Assembly (NCBI GenBank): GCA_963811825.1
Contig: CAWESS010000018.1
Coordinates: 96,912 to 160,911, forward strand
Direction of reading: 5' to 3'
Length of the DNA: 64,000 nt
Origin: Fodinibacter sp963811825
GTDB lineage: Bacteria; Actinomycetota; Actinomycetes; Actinomycetales; Dermatophilaceae
The number at the start of each line of letters is the position of its first letter. Position 1 is the stretch's first letter. This document shows, piece by piece, positions 9,374 to 19,007 of this stretch. A program made the position numbers and the translations under genes. The notes under the pieces are model-generated. The model did not search any database, was not told the DNA's origin, and saw only the letters and a list, made by a program, of their open reading frames with translations.

Positions 9374-9379
9374 TAGACT
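9374..9379 (+). promoter_or_regulatory. Candidate -10 box of the nuoA-N promoter
   Basis: TAGACT precedes the Rex-like operator by 8 bases, so the operator would cover the transcription start. A second candidate, TAGGAT at 9507-9512, lies about 80 bases before nuoA. Both lack a clear -35. Confidence 0.4.
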
Positions 9380-9387
9380 GCCGCCGT

Positions 9388-9405
9388 TCGTGAAGACATT
9401 CACAA
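9388..9405. promoter_or_regulatory. Rex-type redox operator upstream of nuoA
   Basis: TCGTGAAGACATTCACAA matches the Rex consensus TTGTGAA-N4-TTCACAA at 13 of 14 specified positions; only the second base of the left arm differs. Rex is the NADH/NAD+-sensing repressor of respiratory genes in Streptomyces and other Gram-positive bacteria; it leaves DNA when NADH rises. The site follows a TAGACT -10 box, the expected place for repression of the complex I operon. Confidence 0.75.
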
Positions 9406-9587
9406 GCACCACGTCGCGGCCCGACACCGACGGCCCGGAACGCACGCCCACCACGTGCCCGGACCCACTGTCGAGTCTCGTCAGGTGAGGCGTAGGTCAC
9501 TCCCCCTAGGATGATCGCGACGCTGTCTGTCGACCCGGCCGTGCCAGCCCGACGCACATGAGCACCGAAAGGGGAGTTGTCCTGAAC

Positions 9588-9950
9588 ATGAGCAACCCCT
9601 ACGCCCCGCTACTCGTCCTGCTCGCCCTGGGCTTCGGCTTCGCGGCGCTCTCGGTGGGCACGAGCCTCGTGGTCGGACCCAAGCGCTACAACCGGGCCAA
9701 GCTCGAGGCCTACGAGTGCGGCATCCAGCCCACTCCGCGCGCGGCCGGCGGTGGCCGCGTCCCGGTCAAGTACTTCCTCACCGCGATGCTCTTCATCATC
9801 TTCGACATCGAGTCGATCTTCCTGTACCCGTTCGCCGTCGCCTTCGACTCCCTCGGCCTGTTCGCCCTCGTCGAGATGGTCCTGTTCATCGTCACCGTCT
9901 TCGTCGCCTACGCCTACGTGTGGAAGCGCGGCGGGTTGGAGTGGGACTGA
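9588..9950 (+). CDS. nuoA: Complex I subunit A
   Basis: First gene of the complete nuoA-N operon (NADH:menaquinone oxidoreductase). The 120-residue membrane subunit has three hydrophobic helices and the conserved loop YECGIQPTP plus KYFLTAMLFIIFDIESIFLYPFAV, where the Glu and Asp residues face the quinone chamber next to NuoH. ATG 9588 is used, with AAAGGGGAG upstream at 9568-9576; the upstream in-frame ATG at 9558 would add ten residues that lack conservation-like features. A 76-base gap, unusual for this operon, separates it from nuoB. Confidence 0.93.
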   Translation: MSNPYAPLLVLLALGFGFAALSVGTSLVVGPKRYNRAKLEAYECGIQPTPRAAGGGRVPVKYFLTAMLFIIFDIESIFLYPFAVAFDSLGLFALVEMVLFIVTVFVAYAYVWKRGGLEWD

Positions 9951-10026
9951 TGACCACCGCCCGGATGCCGGCCGCCCACCCGTCGCCGTCCACCGCACCC
10001 ACCGCTCACACCCCCAAGGAGGGCTG

Positions 10027-10627
10027 ATGGGACTCGAGGAGAAGCTGCCCGCAGGTTTTGTGCTGACCACGCTCGAAAACGTCGTCGGCTACATGCGCAA
10101 GGCCTCGATCTGGCCCGCGACCTTCGGCCTGGCCTGCTGCGCGATCGAGATGATGGCCGTCGGCACCCCCGACTACGACATCGCCCGGTTCGGCATGGAG
10201 CGGTTCTCCGCCACGCCGCGCCAGGCCGACCTGATGATCGTCGCCGGCCGGGTCTCCCAGAAGATGGCCCCCGTCGTGCGTCAGGTCTACGACCAGATGC
10301 CCAACCCCAAGTGGGTCATCTCGATGGGCGTGTGCGCCAGCTCGGGCGGCATGTTCAACAACTACGCGATCGTGCAGGGTGTCGACCACATCATCCCGGT
10401 CGACATCTACCTGCCCGGGCTGTCCGCCGCGGCCGGAGATGCTGCTCAACGCGATCATCGAGCTGCACGCCCAGATCCAGGGCAGCAAGCTCGGCGTCAA
10501 CCGCATCGCCGCCGCCCGCGCCGCCGAGGCCGCGGCGCTCGCCGCGACCCCCACCTCGCTCATGGCCCCGACGCACGACCACATGGCCCACCTCGTGGCA
10601 CCGAGCGGGAAGAACCTCCTGGCATGA
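10027..10627 (+). CDS. nuoB: Complex I subunit B (frameshifted near 10420)
   Basis: Carries the terminal [4Fe-4S] cluster N2 that passes electrons to menaquinone. LACCAIEMM supplies two adjacent Cys ligands, GVCASSGGMFNNY a third. The fourth lies in CPGCPPRPEMLL, which is exactly where the frame breaks: the normal frame reads LPGLSAAAGD and the next frame restores PPRPEMLLNAIIELH. Removing one C from GGGC at 10417-10420 repairs it to 199 aa. Since this Cys is indispensable and the rest is intact, an error in the sequence is by far the simplest view. ATG follows a GGAGG site; stop overlaps nuoC. Confidence 0.9.
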
Positions 10628-11403
10628 GCGACGACCAGACCACGGATGCCGCCGTGGACGGGACCCTCGACGAGGCCACCGAGCTGCACACCGCCAACAT
10701 CGCCTCGTGGCAGGAGATCTCCGACGAGGAGCGGGAGCCGGTCAAGGTCGGCGAGCGCCACGGCATGTTCGGTGCCACGAGCGGCCAGGACACGTCCGGC
10801 TACGGCGGGCTCGTCACCCCGACCCTGCTGCCCGGGGCCACCCCCCGCCCCTACGGCTCCTACTTCGACGAGCTCGCCGACCACCTCGGCACCGCGCTGA
10901 CGAACGGTGGCGGCCCCGGCTACCACGACGCGATCGAGCGGGTGGTCGTCGACCGCGGCGAGCTGACCCTGTTCGTCGCCCGCGAGCACCTCCTCACCGT
11001 CGCCCGCACGATGCGCGACGCCCCCGAGCTGCGGTTCGAGATGTGCATGGGCGTCTCCGGTGTGCACTACCCGGACGAGGAGGGTCGCGAGCTGCACGCG
11101 GTCTACCCGCTGCTCTCGATCACCCACGCCAGCCGGCGCGTGCGCCTCGAGGTCACCGCCCCCGACAGCGACCCGCACATCCCGTCGGTCATCTCGGTCT
11201 ACCCGGGCAACGACTGGCACGAGCGCGAGACCTGGGACATGTTCGGCATCGTCTTCGACGGACACCCGGCCCTGACCCGCATCCTCATGCCCGACGACTG
11301 GCCGGGCCACCCGCAGCGCAAGGACTACCCGCTCGGCGGCATCCCCGTCGAGTACAAGGGCGGCACCGTTCCGCCGCCGGACCAGCGGAGGGCGTTCAAC
11401 TGA
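10624..11403 (+). CDS. nuoC: Complex I subunit C
   Basis: 259-residue peripheral-arm subunit (30-kDa family). The first 70 residues are an acidic, weakly conserved extension typical of actinobacterial NuoC. The core follows, with the signature NDWHERETWDMFGIVFDGHP and RILMPDDWPGHPQRKDYPLGG near the end. NuoC packs against NuoD and helps shape the quinone site. Separate from NuoD, unlike the fused CD of E. coli. Overlaps nuoB by ATGA and abuts nuoD (TGATG). Confidence 0.95.
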   Translation: MSDDQTTDAAVDGTLDEATELHTANIASWQEISDEEREPVKVGERHGMFGATSGQDTSGYGGLVTPTLLPGATPRPYGSYFDELADHLGTALTNGGGPGYHDAIERVVVDRGELTLFVAREHLLTVARTMRDAPELRFEMCMGVSGVHYPDEEGRELHAVYPLLSITHASRRVRLEVTAPDSDPHIPSVISVYPGNDWHERETWDMFGIVFDGHPALTRILMPDDWPGHPQRKDYPLGGIPVEYKGGTVPPPDQRRAFN

Positions 11404-12797
11404 TGACGACCCACGACCACGACACCCAGATCTTCGAGGGCGAGACCGAGCAGGAGTCGTTCAGCGACGCCTACGGCTCCTCCGTCGACGGCGACCTCGA
11501 CGGCGTGCCCGTCTTCAACGTCTCCGGTGGCGACTGGAACGACCTCGTCGACGAGGCGACCGCCCTCCACGAGGAGCGCATCGTCGTCAACATGGGGCCC
11601 CAGCACCCGTCGACGCACGGCGTGCTGCGCCTCATCCTCGAGCTCGACGGCGAGACGGTCACCGAGGCCCGCGCCGGCATCGGCTACCTCCACACCGGCA
11701 TCGAGAAGAACATGGAGTTCCGCACCTGGGTGCAGGGCGTCACGTTCTGCACCCGGATGGACTACCTCACCCCGATGTTCCAGGAGGCGGCCTACTGCCT
11801 CTCCATCGAGAAGCTCCTCGGCATCACCGACCAGATCCCCGAGCGCGCCACCATCATCCGCGTGCTCATGATGGAGCTCACCCGCATCAACTCCCACCTC
11901 GTGTGCCTCGGCACCGGCGGCATGGAGCTCGGTGCCACGACGGTCATGACCGTCGGTTTCCGCGAGCGCGAGCGCATCCTGCGCGTCTTCGAGGCGGTCA
12001 CCGGCCTGCGCATGAACAACGCCTACGTCCGCCCCGGTGGCGTCGCCCAGGACCTCCCGCACGGCGCCGTCGACATGGTGCGCGAGGTCGTCGGCGAGCT
12101 GCGCCAGGGCCTGCACGAGCTCGAGCTGCTGCTCAACGAGAACCCGCTCCTCAAGGGCCGCACCGTCGGCATCGGCTACCTCGACCTCACCGGCTGCGTG
12201 GCGCTCGGCATCACCGGGCCGGTGCTGCGCTCGACCGGGCTGCCGCACGACCTGCGCAAGTCCGCGCCCTACTGCGGGTACGAGACGTACGACTTCGACG
12301 TCGTCACCCGCACCGGCTGCGACGCCTACGACCGCCTGCGCATCCGCATCGACGAGATGTACCAGTCGCTGAAGATCGTCGAGCAGACCCTCGACCGGCT
12401 CCAGCGCACCGAGGGCCAGCCGGTCATGATCCAGGACAAGAAGATCGCCTGGCCGGCCCAGCTCGCCATCGGCGGCGACGGCCAGGGCAACAGCCTGGAC
12501 CACATCCGCGAGATCATGGGCACCTCGATGGAGTCGCTCATCCACCACTTCAAGCTCGTCACCGAGGGCTTCCGGGTGCCACCCGGCCAGGCCTACGCCG
12601 CGGTCGAGTCACCCAAGGGCGAGCTCGGCTGCCACACCGTCTCCGACGGCGGCACCCGCCCCTACCGGGCCCACTTCCGCGACCCGAGCTTCAACAACCT
12701 GCAGGCCGTGGCCGCGATGTGCGAAGGCGCGCAGGTCGCCGACGTCATCGTCGCGGTGGCCTCCATCGACCCCGTCATGGGAGGTGTCGACCGCTGA
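11403..12797 (+). CDS. nuoD: Complex I subunit D (49-kDa type)
   Basis: 464 residues. Forms the quinone-binding cavity with NuoB and descends from hydrogenase large subunits. NMGPQHPSTHGVLRL contains the His that contacts the quinone headgroup, HTGIEKNMEFRTW and INSHLVCLGTGGME follow, and the C-terminus ends in VDR after IDPVMGG. About 55 acidic residues precede the conserved core. This is the only nuoD in the window, which matters because the second nuo cluster lacks one. Start and stop both overlap neighbours by one base or more. Confidence 0.96.
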   Translation: MTTHDHDTQIFEGETEQESFSDAYGSSVDGDLDGVPVFNVSGGDWNDLVDEATALHEERIVVNMGPQHPSTHGVLRLILELDGETVTEARAGIGYLHTGIEKNMEFRTWVQGVTFCTRMDYLTPMFQEAAYCLSIEKLLGITDQIPERATIIRVLMMELTRINSHLVCLGTGGMELGATTVMTVGFRERERILRVFEAVTGLRMNNAYVRPGGVAQDLPHGAVDMVREVVGELRQGLHELELLLNENPLLKGRTVGIGYLDLTGCVALGITGPVLRSTGLPHDLRKSAPYCGYETYDFDVVTRTGCDAYDRLRIRIDEMYQSLKIVEQTLDRLQRTEGQPVMIQDKKIAWPAQLAIGGDGQGNSLDHIREIMGTSMESLIHHFKLVTEGFRVPPGQAYAAVESPKGELGCHTVSDGGTRPYRAHFRDPSFNNLQAVAAMCEGAQVADVIVAVASIDPVMGGVDR

Positions 12798-13768
12798 TGG
12801 CCCACGACTTCGGCCTCCAGACCGCATCCGGTCACCTCACCGTCAGTGAGGACTCCAAGGCCCCCTACGCCCCGGACGTCGACGCGACGTTCCGCGCCGA
12901 CGCCGCCGAGGTGATCGCCCGCTACCCCGAGAAGCGTTCGGCGCTGCTGCCGCTGCTGCACCTCGTGCAGTCGGTCGACGGCTACGTCACCGGCCGCGGC
13001 ATCGACCTGTGTGCCGAGCTGCTCGACCTCACCACCGCCGAGGTCTCGGGCGTCGCCACGTTCTACACGCAGTACAAGCGCCACCCGAACGGCGAGTACA
13101 CCGTGGGGGTCTGCACCAACACGCTGTGCGCCGTCATGGGCGGCGACGAGATCTGGGATGCCGTGTCGGGTCACCTCGGCGTGGGCCACGACGAGACCAC
13201 CGCCGACGGGAAGATCACCCTCGAGCGCGTCGAGTGCAACGCGGCCTGCGACTACGCCCCGGTCGTCATGGCGAACTGGGAGTTCTTCGACAACCAGACG
13301 CCCGAGTCGACCATCGCGCTCGTCGACGACCTGACGGCCGGCAAGGACGTCGTGCCCACCCGTGGGCCGAGCTCGCTGTGCACGTTCAAGCAGGTCAGCC
13401 GGGTGCTCGCGGGCTTCCACGACGGCCTGGCCGACGAGGGCGTCGGCGCCGGCCCCGCCTCGCTCGCCGGTCTGCGGCTGGCGCACGAGCAGGGCTGGAC
13501 CGCACCGGAGGGTGCGTCGGCGACGGCACCCGAGCCCACGGCATCCGAGCCGAGCCCCTCGGCCCCCGCGGGCGAGCCCGGCATGACCCCGGGTCGCACC
13601 GAGGTCACCCCGTCCAGCGACGACGCGGCCGCCACCAAGGTCGAGCCCGCCGCGACCCGTGACCCGGCCGACGAAGCGCCGGTCGAGGACGAGACGAGGA
13701 CCCGAACGACCGGACCCTCGAGTCCGAGTTCCTCGACCCCGAGCTCCAAGAAGAAGAAGGGTTCGTGA
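12797..13768 (+). CDS. nuoE: Complex I subunit E with long low-complexity tail
   Basis: 24-kDa subunit holding the [2Fe-2S] cluster N1a in the NADH module. The four ligands are visible in CTNTLCAVMGG and VECNAACDYAPVV. The conserved domain ends near residue 240; the remaining roughly 80 residues are Ala/Pro/Ser/Thr/Glu-rich and end in SSKKKKGS. Usual NuoE length is 160-240, so the 323-residue protein is long because of this tail, probably disordered. Such tails occur in actinobacterial NuoE; a role is not known. Confidence 0.94.
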   Translation: MAHDFGLQTASGHLTVSEDSKAPYAPDVDATFRADAAEVIARYPEKRSALLPLLHLVQSVDGYVTGRGIDLCAELLDLTTAEVSGVATFYTQYKRHPNGEYTVGVCTNTLCAVMGGDEIWDAVSGHLGVGHDETTADGKITLERVECNAACDYAPVVMANWEFFDNQTPESTIALVDDLTAGKDVVPTRGPSSLCTFKQVSRVLAGFHDGLADEGVGAGPASLAGLRLAHEQGWTAPEGASATAPEPTASEPSPSAPAGEPGMTPGRTEVTPSSDDAAATKVEPAATRDPADEAPVEDETRTRTTGPSSPSSSTPSSKKKKGS

Positions 13769-15090
13769 TGGCCACCACGCTCACCCCGATCCTCAGTGCG
13801 TTCTGGGACGACCCGAAGTCCTGGTCCCTGGACACCTACACGCGTCACAACGGGTACAAGGCGCTCGACAAGGCCCTCGCGATGGAGCCGGCCGCGATCA
13901 TCGCCGCCGTCAAGGACTCCTCGCTGCGCGGTCGCGGCGGCGCCGGGTTCCCCACGGGCATGAAGTGGTCGTTCATGGCGCCCCCGGACGGTGGGGCGCG
14001 TTACCTCGTCGTCAACGCCGACGAGTCCGAGCCGGGCACCTGCAAGGACATCCCGCTCATGATGGCCAACCCGCACGTGCTCATCGAGGGCGTCGCGATC
14101 AGCTCGTTCGCCATCGGCTGCGAGCACGCGTTCATCTACCTGCGCGGTGAGGTCGTGCACGTCTACCGCCGCCTGCTGCGCGCGGTGGAGGAGGCGTATG
14201 CCGCGGGCCACCTCGGCAAGGACGTCCACGGCACCGGCGTCAACCTCGACATCACCGTCCACGCGGGCGCGGGCGCCTACATCTGTGGCGAGGAGACCGC
14301 GCTCCTGGACAGCCTCGAGGGCCGGCGCGGCCAGCCGCGCAGCAAGCCGCCGTTCCCCGGCGCCGCGGGCCTGTACGCCCGACCCACCTCGGTCAACAAC
14401 GTCGAGTCCATCGCCTCGGTCCCCGGCATCATCCTCGAGGGTGTCGACTGGTTCACCGGGATGGGCACCGAGAAGTCGACCGGCTTCGGCATCTTCAGCC
14501 TCTCCGGGCACGTGAAGACCCCCGGCCAGTACGAGGCACCGCTCGGCATCACGCTGCGCGAGCTGCTCGACATGGCCGGTGGCATGCGCGACCCCGACAA
14601 GGGCCTGAAGTTCTGGACCCCGGGCGGCAGCTCGACCCCGCTGTTCACCGCCGAGCACCTCGACGTGCCGCTCGACTTCGAGTCGGTCGGCGCGGCCGGT
14701 TCCATGCTCGGCACCCGCGCCCTGCAGATCTTCGACGAGACGGTGTGCGTCGTGCGCGCCGTCGACCGCTGGACCGACTTCTACAAGCACGAGTCCTGCG
14801 GCAAGTGCACCCCGTGCCGTGAGGGCACGTGGTGGCTCAAGCAGATCACCGGACGCCTGGAGCGGGGCGAGGGCAGCGAGGAAGACCTCGACAAGCTGCT
14901 CGACATCTGCGACAACATCCTCGGCCGCAGCTTCTGCGCCCTCGGCGACGGTGCGACGAGCCCGGTCACGAGCTCGATCCAGTACTTCCGCGACGAGTAC
15001 ATCGCCCACCTCACCCACGGCGGTTGCCCGTTCGACCCGAAGGCGTCGACCCTGTTCGCCAAGGACGCAAAGGACAGCGTGAACGCATGA
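13768..15090 (+). CDS. nuoF: Complex I subunit F (NADH-binding)
   Basis: 440-residue 51-kDa subunit binding NADH, FMN and cluster N3. SLRGRGGAGFPTGMKW is the nucleotide-binding glycine loop, VVNADESEPGTCKD and YICGEETALLDSLEG line the FMN site, and ESCGKCTPCREGTWW supplies three Cys of N3, with the fourth in FCALGDGATSP. All key residues are present. Overlaps nuoE and nuoG by ATGA. Confidence 0.97.
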   Translation: MATTLTPILSAFWDDPKSWSLDTYTRHNGYKALDKALAMEPAAIIAAVKDSSLRGRGGAGFPTGMKWSFMAPPDGGARYLVVNADESEPGTCKDIPLMMANPHVLIEGVAISSFAIGCEHAFIYLRGEVVHVYRRLLRAVEEAYAAGHLGKDVHGTGVNLDITVHAGAGAYICGEETALLDSLEGRRGQPRSKPPFPGAAGLYARPTSVNNVESIASVPGIILEGVDWFTGMGTEKSTGFGIFSLSGHVKTPGQYEAPLGITLRELLDMAGGMRDPDKGLKFWTPGGSSTPLFTAEHLDVPLDFESVGAAGSMLGTRALQIFDETVCVVRAVDRWTDFYKHESCGKCTPCREGTWWLKQITGRLERGEGSEEDLDKLLDICDNILGRSFCALGDGATSPVTSSIQYFRDEYIAHLTHGGCPFDPKASTLFAKDAKDSVNA

Positions 15091-17613
15091 CCACCACGCC
15101 CGCGACCAAGGCACCCGCGGCCGGTGCCCCAGCGGCGCCACCAGCGCCTGCTGCGCCCCCGGCGCCCGACCAGGTCACCCTGACCATCGACGACCGCGAG
15201 GTCTCGGTCGCCAAGGGGACGCTCATCATCCGCGCGGCCGAGCAGGCCGGCATCGAGATCCCCCGCTTCTGCGACCACCCCGGACTCGACCCGGTCGGCG
15301 CGTGCCGCCAGTGCCTCGTCGAGGTGTGGATGCCGGGTCGCCCCGGCCCCGACGGCACCCCCGGCGAGCCCACCCAGATGCAGGGCCCTCCGGGGCGGAT
15401 GAAGCCGCAGGCCTCGTGCACGATGGCCGTCGCCCCCGGCATGGTCGTGAAGACCCAGTACACGTCCGAGGGTGCCGACAAGGCGCAGCAGGGCGTCATG
15501 GAGCTGCTGCTCATCAACCACCCGCTCGACTGCCCGGTGTGCGACAAGGGCGGCGAGTGCCCCCTGCAGAACCAGGCGATGAGCAACGGCCGCTCGACCT
15601 CGCGCTTCGAGGACATCAAGCGCACCTACCCCAAGCCGATCAAGATCTCCTCCCAGGTGCTGCTCGACCGCGAGCGCTGCGTCCTGTGCGCCCGCTGCAC
15701 CCGGTTCTCCGACCAGATCGCCGGCGACCCGTTCATCGCGCTCGTCGAGCGCGGCGCACTGCAGCAGGTCGGCATCTACGAGGAGCAGCCCTTCGAGAGC
15801 TACTTCTCCGGCAACACCGTGCAGATCTGCCCGGTCGGCGCCCTCACCGGTGCGGCCTACCGCTTCCGCTCGCGCCCCTTCGACCTCGTGTCGACCCCGA
15901 GCGTGTGCGAGCACTGCGCGAGCGGCTGCTCGCAGCGCACCGACCACCGCCGCGGCTCCGTGCTGCGCCGGATGGCCCTCAACGAGCCGGCCGTCAACGA
16001 GGAGTGGAACTGCGACAAGGGCCGCTGGGCCTTCGCCTACACCACGGTCGGCGACCGGCTCCAGCTGCCGATGGTGCGCGGCGCCGACGGTGAGCTGAAG
16101 GTCGTGTCCTGGCGCGAGGCCCTCGAGGTGGCGGCCACGGGGCTGCGCGCCGCAGCGGCATCCGGCGTTCTCGTCGGTGGTCGGGTGAGCGCCGAGGACG
16201 CCTACGCGTACGGCAAGTTCGCCCGCACCGTGCTCGGCACGAACGACGTCGACTTCCGCGCCCGTCCGCACTCGGACGAGGAGGCCGACTTCCTCGCCTC
16301 GCAGGTGGTCGCGACCTCACCTGACGGCGGCGCGGTGACCTACGCCGACCTCGAGGCCGCCAAGGCCGTCGTGCTCGTCGGGCTCGAGCCCGAGGACGAG
16401 AGCCCGATGGTCTTCCTCCGGCTGCGAAAGGCGTTCCGCAAGAACGCAACCGCCGTGTATGCCGTGGCACCGGTCGCGACGCGCGGCCTCGCGAAGGTGG
16501 GTGGCACGCTGATCCCCACCGCGCCCGGCACCGAGCCCGAGGTGCTCGCGGCACTGGCTGACGGGTCCGGCTCGGAGGTCGTCACGACCGCAGCGGCCGC
16601 CCTGCGCGAGAACGCCGTCATCCTCGTCGGCGAGCGACTGGCCACCGTGCCCGGGTGCGCTCAGCGCCGCCGTGTCGTTGGCGCAGGCGTCCGGCGCACG
16701 CCTGGCCTGGGTGCCCCGTCGAGCCGGTGAGCGCGGGGCCCTCGAGGCCGGCGCGCTGCCCACCCTGCTCCCCGGCGGCCGCCCGGCATCCGACCCCGCG
16801 GCGCGCGCCCAGGTGGCGACCGCCTGGGGGGTGCAGTCCCTGCCCGAGGACGCCGGACGTGACACGGCCGGCATGCTCGCCGCCGCGGCCACCGGTGAGC
16901 TCGGGGCCCTGCTGGTCGGTGGCGTGGACCCGGCCGACCTCGGCCTGGCCGGGGCTGCCGAGGCCCTGGAGCGCGCCTTCGTCGTGTCGCTCGAGATCCG
17001 GCCGTCGGCCGTCACCGCCGTCGCCGACGTCGTGCTGCCCGTCGCGGCCCACGCCGAGAAGGGCGGCACGTTCGTCGACTGGGAGGGGCGCACGCGCCCG
17101 TTCGAGACGGCGATCGAGACCGGCTTCGACAGCGACTACCGCGTGCTCGACATGCTCGCGGACGAGCTGGGCGACTTCCTCGGCACCCGCACGCTGCGCG
17201 AGGTGCGCACCGAGATGGCCTCGCTCGGCGCCTGGGACGGCTCGCGAGCCGCGGCGCCGACGGTGGCCGCCGGAGACGTGCCGGTGCTCGAGCCGGGAAC
17301 CCTCGTCCTCGCGACGTGGCGCCACCTGCTGGATGCCGGGTCGCTGCAGGACGGCGAGCCGTTCCTCGCGGGCACGGCCCCGAAGCCGCACGCCCGGGTC
17401 TCGGCGTCGACGGCGCAGGCCCTCGGCCTCGTCGACGGCGACCACCTCACGGTGCGTGCCGGTGAGCGCACGGTGTCCGCCCCGGTGCTCGTCTCGGAGA
17501 TGGCCGACCACGTCGTCTGGCTCCCGACCAACTCCGTCGGGTGCGACCTGCGAGACGCCCTGGAGGGCGCCCCCGGAGCCCTGGTGTCCGTCACGAAGGA
17601 GGATCGGTCGTGA
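15087..17613 (+). CDS. nuoG: Complex I subunit G (frameshifted near 16656)
   Basis: Largest peripheral subunit. After an Ala/Pro-rich leader the ferredoxin domain has CDHPGLDPVGACRQC ([2Fe-2S]); LDCPVCDKGGECPLQ and CVLCARCTRF hold [4Fe-4S] clusters, and CEHCASGC begins the molybdopterin-like domain. The frame breaks after RLATVPG: deleting the T at about 16656 gives ALSAAVSLAQASGARL and runs on to VTKEDRS. With this fix the product is 841 aa, in the normal range. The molybdopterin-like domain is catalytically inert in complex I. Overlaps nuoH by GTGA. Confidence 0.93.
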
Positions 17614-19007
17614 GCACCCTGCTCGCCCTGCCCGAGGTGGTCTCGGTCGCCTCGCTCGCGACCGCGAGCATCGACAACCCCAAGGCCGACTTCAGCGACA
17701 CCCCGTTCTGGCTGTCGGTCGTCAAGGCCCTGCTGATCTTCGTCTACCTGCTGCTCTCGACGCTGCTCGTCATCTGGTTCGAGCGCAGGGTCATCGGCCG
17801 GATGCAGCAGCGGCCCGGCCCCAACCGCAACGGCCCGTTCGGACTGCTGCAGACGCTCGCCGACGGCATGAAGGCCATGCTCAAGGAGGACGTGCGACCC
17901 AAGGCCGCCGACGTCTTCGTCTTCACGCTCGCACCGCTCATCACCGCGACCATGTGCTTCGTGTCGTTCTCGATCATGCCGCTGGCCGGCGAGGTCTCGA
18001 TGTTCGGCCACCAGACCCCGTTCCAGCTGACCGACACCTCCGTCGCCGTGCTCCTCGTGCTCGCGGTCGCCGGTGTCGGCATCTACGGCGTCGTGCTCGC
18101 CGGCTGGTCGTCGGGCTCGACCTACCCCCTCATGGGTGGGCTGCGCGCCACGGCCCAGATGATCTCCTACGAGATCGCCATGGGCCTCTCGCTCGTGGCC
18201 GTCTTCCTCTACGCCGGCTCGATGTCGACCTCGCAGATCGTCTCGGCCCAGTCCGACCTCTGGTTCGTCATCCCGGCCTTCTTCAGCTTCTTCGTCTTCG
18301 TCATCACCATGGTCGGTGAGACCAACCGGCTTCCCTTCGACCTCGCCGAGGGCGAGGGCGAGCTGACCGGTGGGTTCCACACCGAGTACGGCTCGATGCG
18401 CTTCGCGATGTTCTTCCTCGGTGAGTACATCAACATGTTCACCGTCGCAGCGCTGGCGACGACGATGTTCCTCGGCGGTCCGTTGGCCCCTCCCGGCATC
18501 GCGGCCATCAACGACGGCATGTTCAACGAGGGCTGGTGGGGCCTGCTCTGGTTCACCGCCAAGCTGTGGATGTTCATGTTCTTCTTCGTCTGGCTGCGCG
18601 GGTCGCTGCCGCGCGTGCGCTACGACCAGTTCATGCGCTTCGGCTGGAAGTTCCTCATTCCCGCCACGCTCACCTGGGTGGTGCTCGTCGCGTTCTTCCG
18701 CGCGGGCCAGAACGGCTGGTTCGACCAGTGGTTCGGCAGCGTCGACTTCGCCGGTCGCCGCTTCCCGATGCTCTCGCTGGGCCTGGTCGGGCTCGTTGCC
18801 ATCCTCGCCCTCGTGGGCGGGTGGCTCTGGGACCGCCGGGCCGAGGCCAAGGAGGCCTCGGCCCACCCGAGCGTCCCCGACGAGATCGACCCGTACGCGG
18901 GTGGACACCCCGTGCCACCCCTGCCCGGGCAGCGGCTGCGCGAGCCGTCGCTCGCCGCCCCGTCGCTGACCTCGGACAGCGAGACCAAGGAGGCCGTTCG
19001 TGGCTGA
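17610..19007 (+). CDS. nuoH: Complex I subunit H
   Basis: 465-residue membrane subunit linking the quinone site to the proton channels. ERRVIGRMQQRPGPNRNGP and ETNRLPFDLAEGEGELTGGF are the two most conserved loops; their Glu and Arg residues form the E-channel and quinone entry. About eight hydrophobic helices. The C-terminal 60 residues after the last helix are polar and Pro-rich, an extension usual in actinobacteria. Overlaps nuoG and nuoI. Confidence 0.96.
   Translation: MSTLLALPEVVSVASLATASIDNPKADFSDTPFWLSVVKALLIFVYLLLSTLLVIWFERRVIGRMQQRPGPNRNGPFGLLQTLADGMKAMLKEDVRPKAADVFVFTLAPLITATMCFVSFSIMPLAGEVSMFGHQTPFQLTDTSVAVLLVLAVAGVGIYGVVLAGWSSGSTYPLMGGLRATAQMISYEIAMGLSLVAVFLYAGSMSTSQIVSAQSDLWFVIPAFFSFFVFVITMVGETNRLPFDLAEGEGELTGGFHTEYGSMRFAMFFLGEYINMFTVAALATTMFLGGPLAPPGIAAINDGMFNEGWWGLLWFTAKLWMFMFFFVWLRGSLPRVRYDQFMRFGWKFLIPATLTWVVLVAFFRAGQNGWFDQWFGSVDFAGRRFPMLSLGLVGLVAILALVGGWLWDRRAEAKEASAHPSVPDEIDPYAGGHPVPPLPGQRLREPSLAAPSLTSDSETKEAVRG

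Noticed and set aside
10027..10627. Programmed frameshifting as the cause of the nuoB break
   Set aside because: No slippery heptamer or consistent stimulatory structure, and similar breaks occur in many unrelated genes without a common motif.
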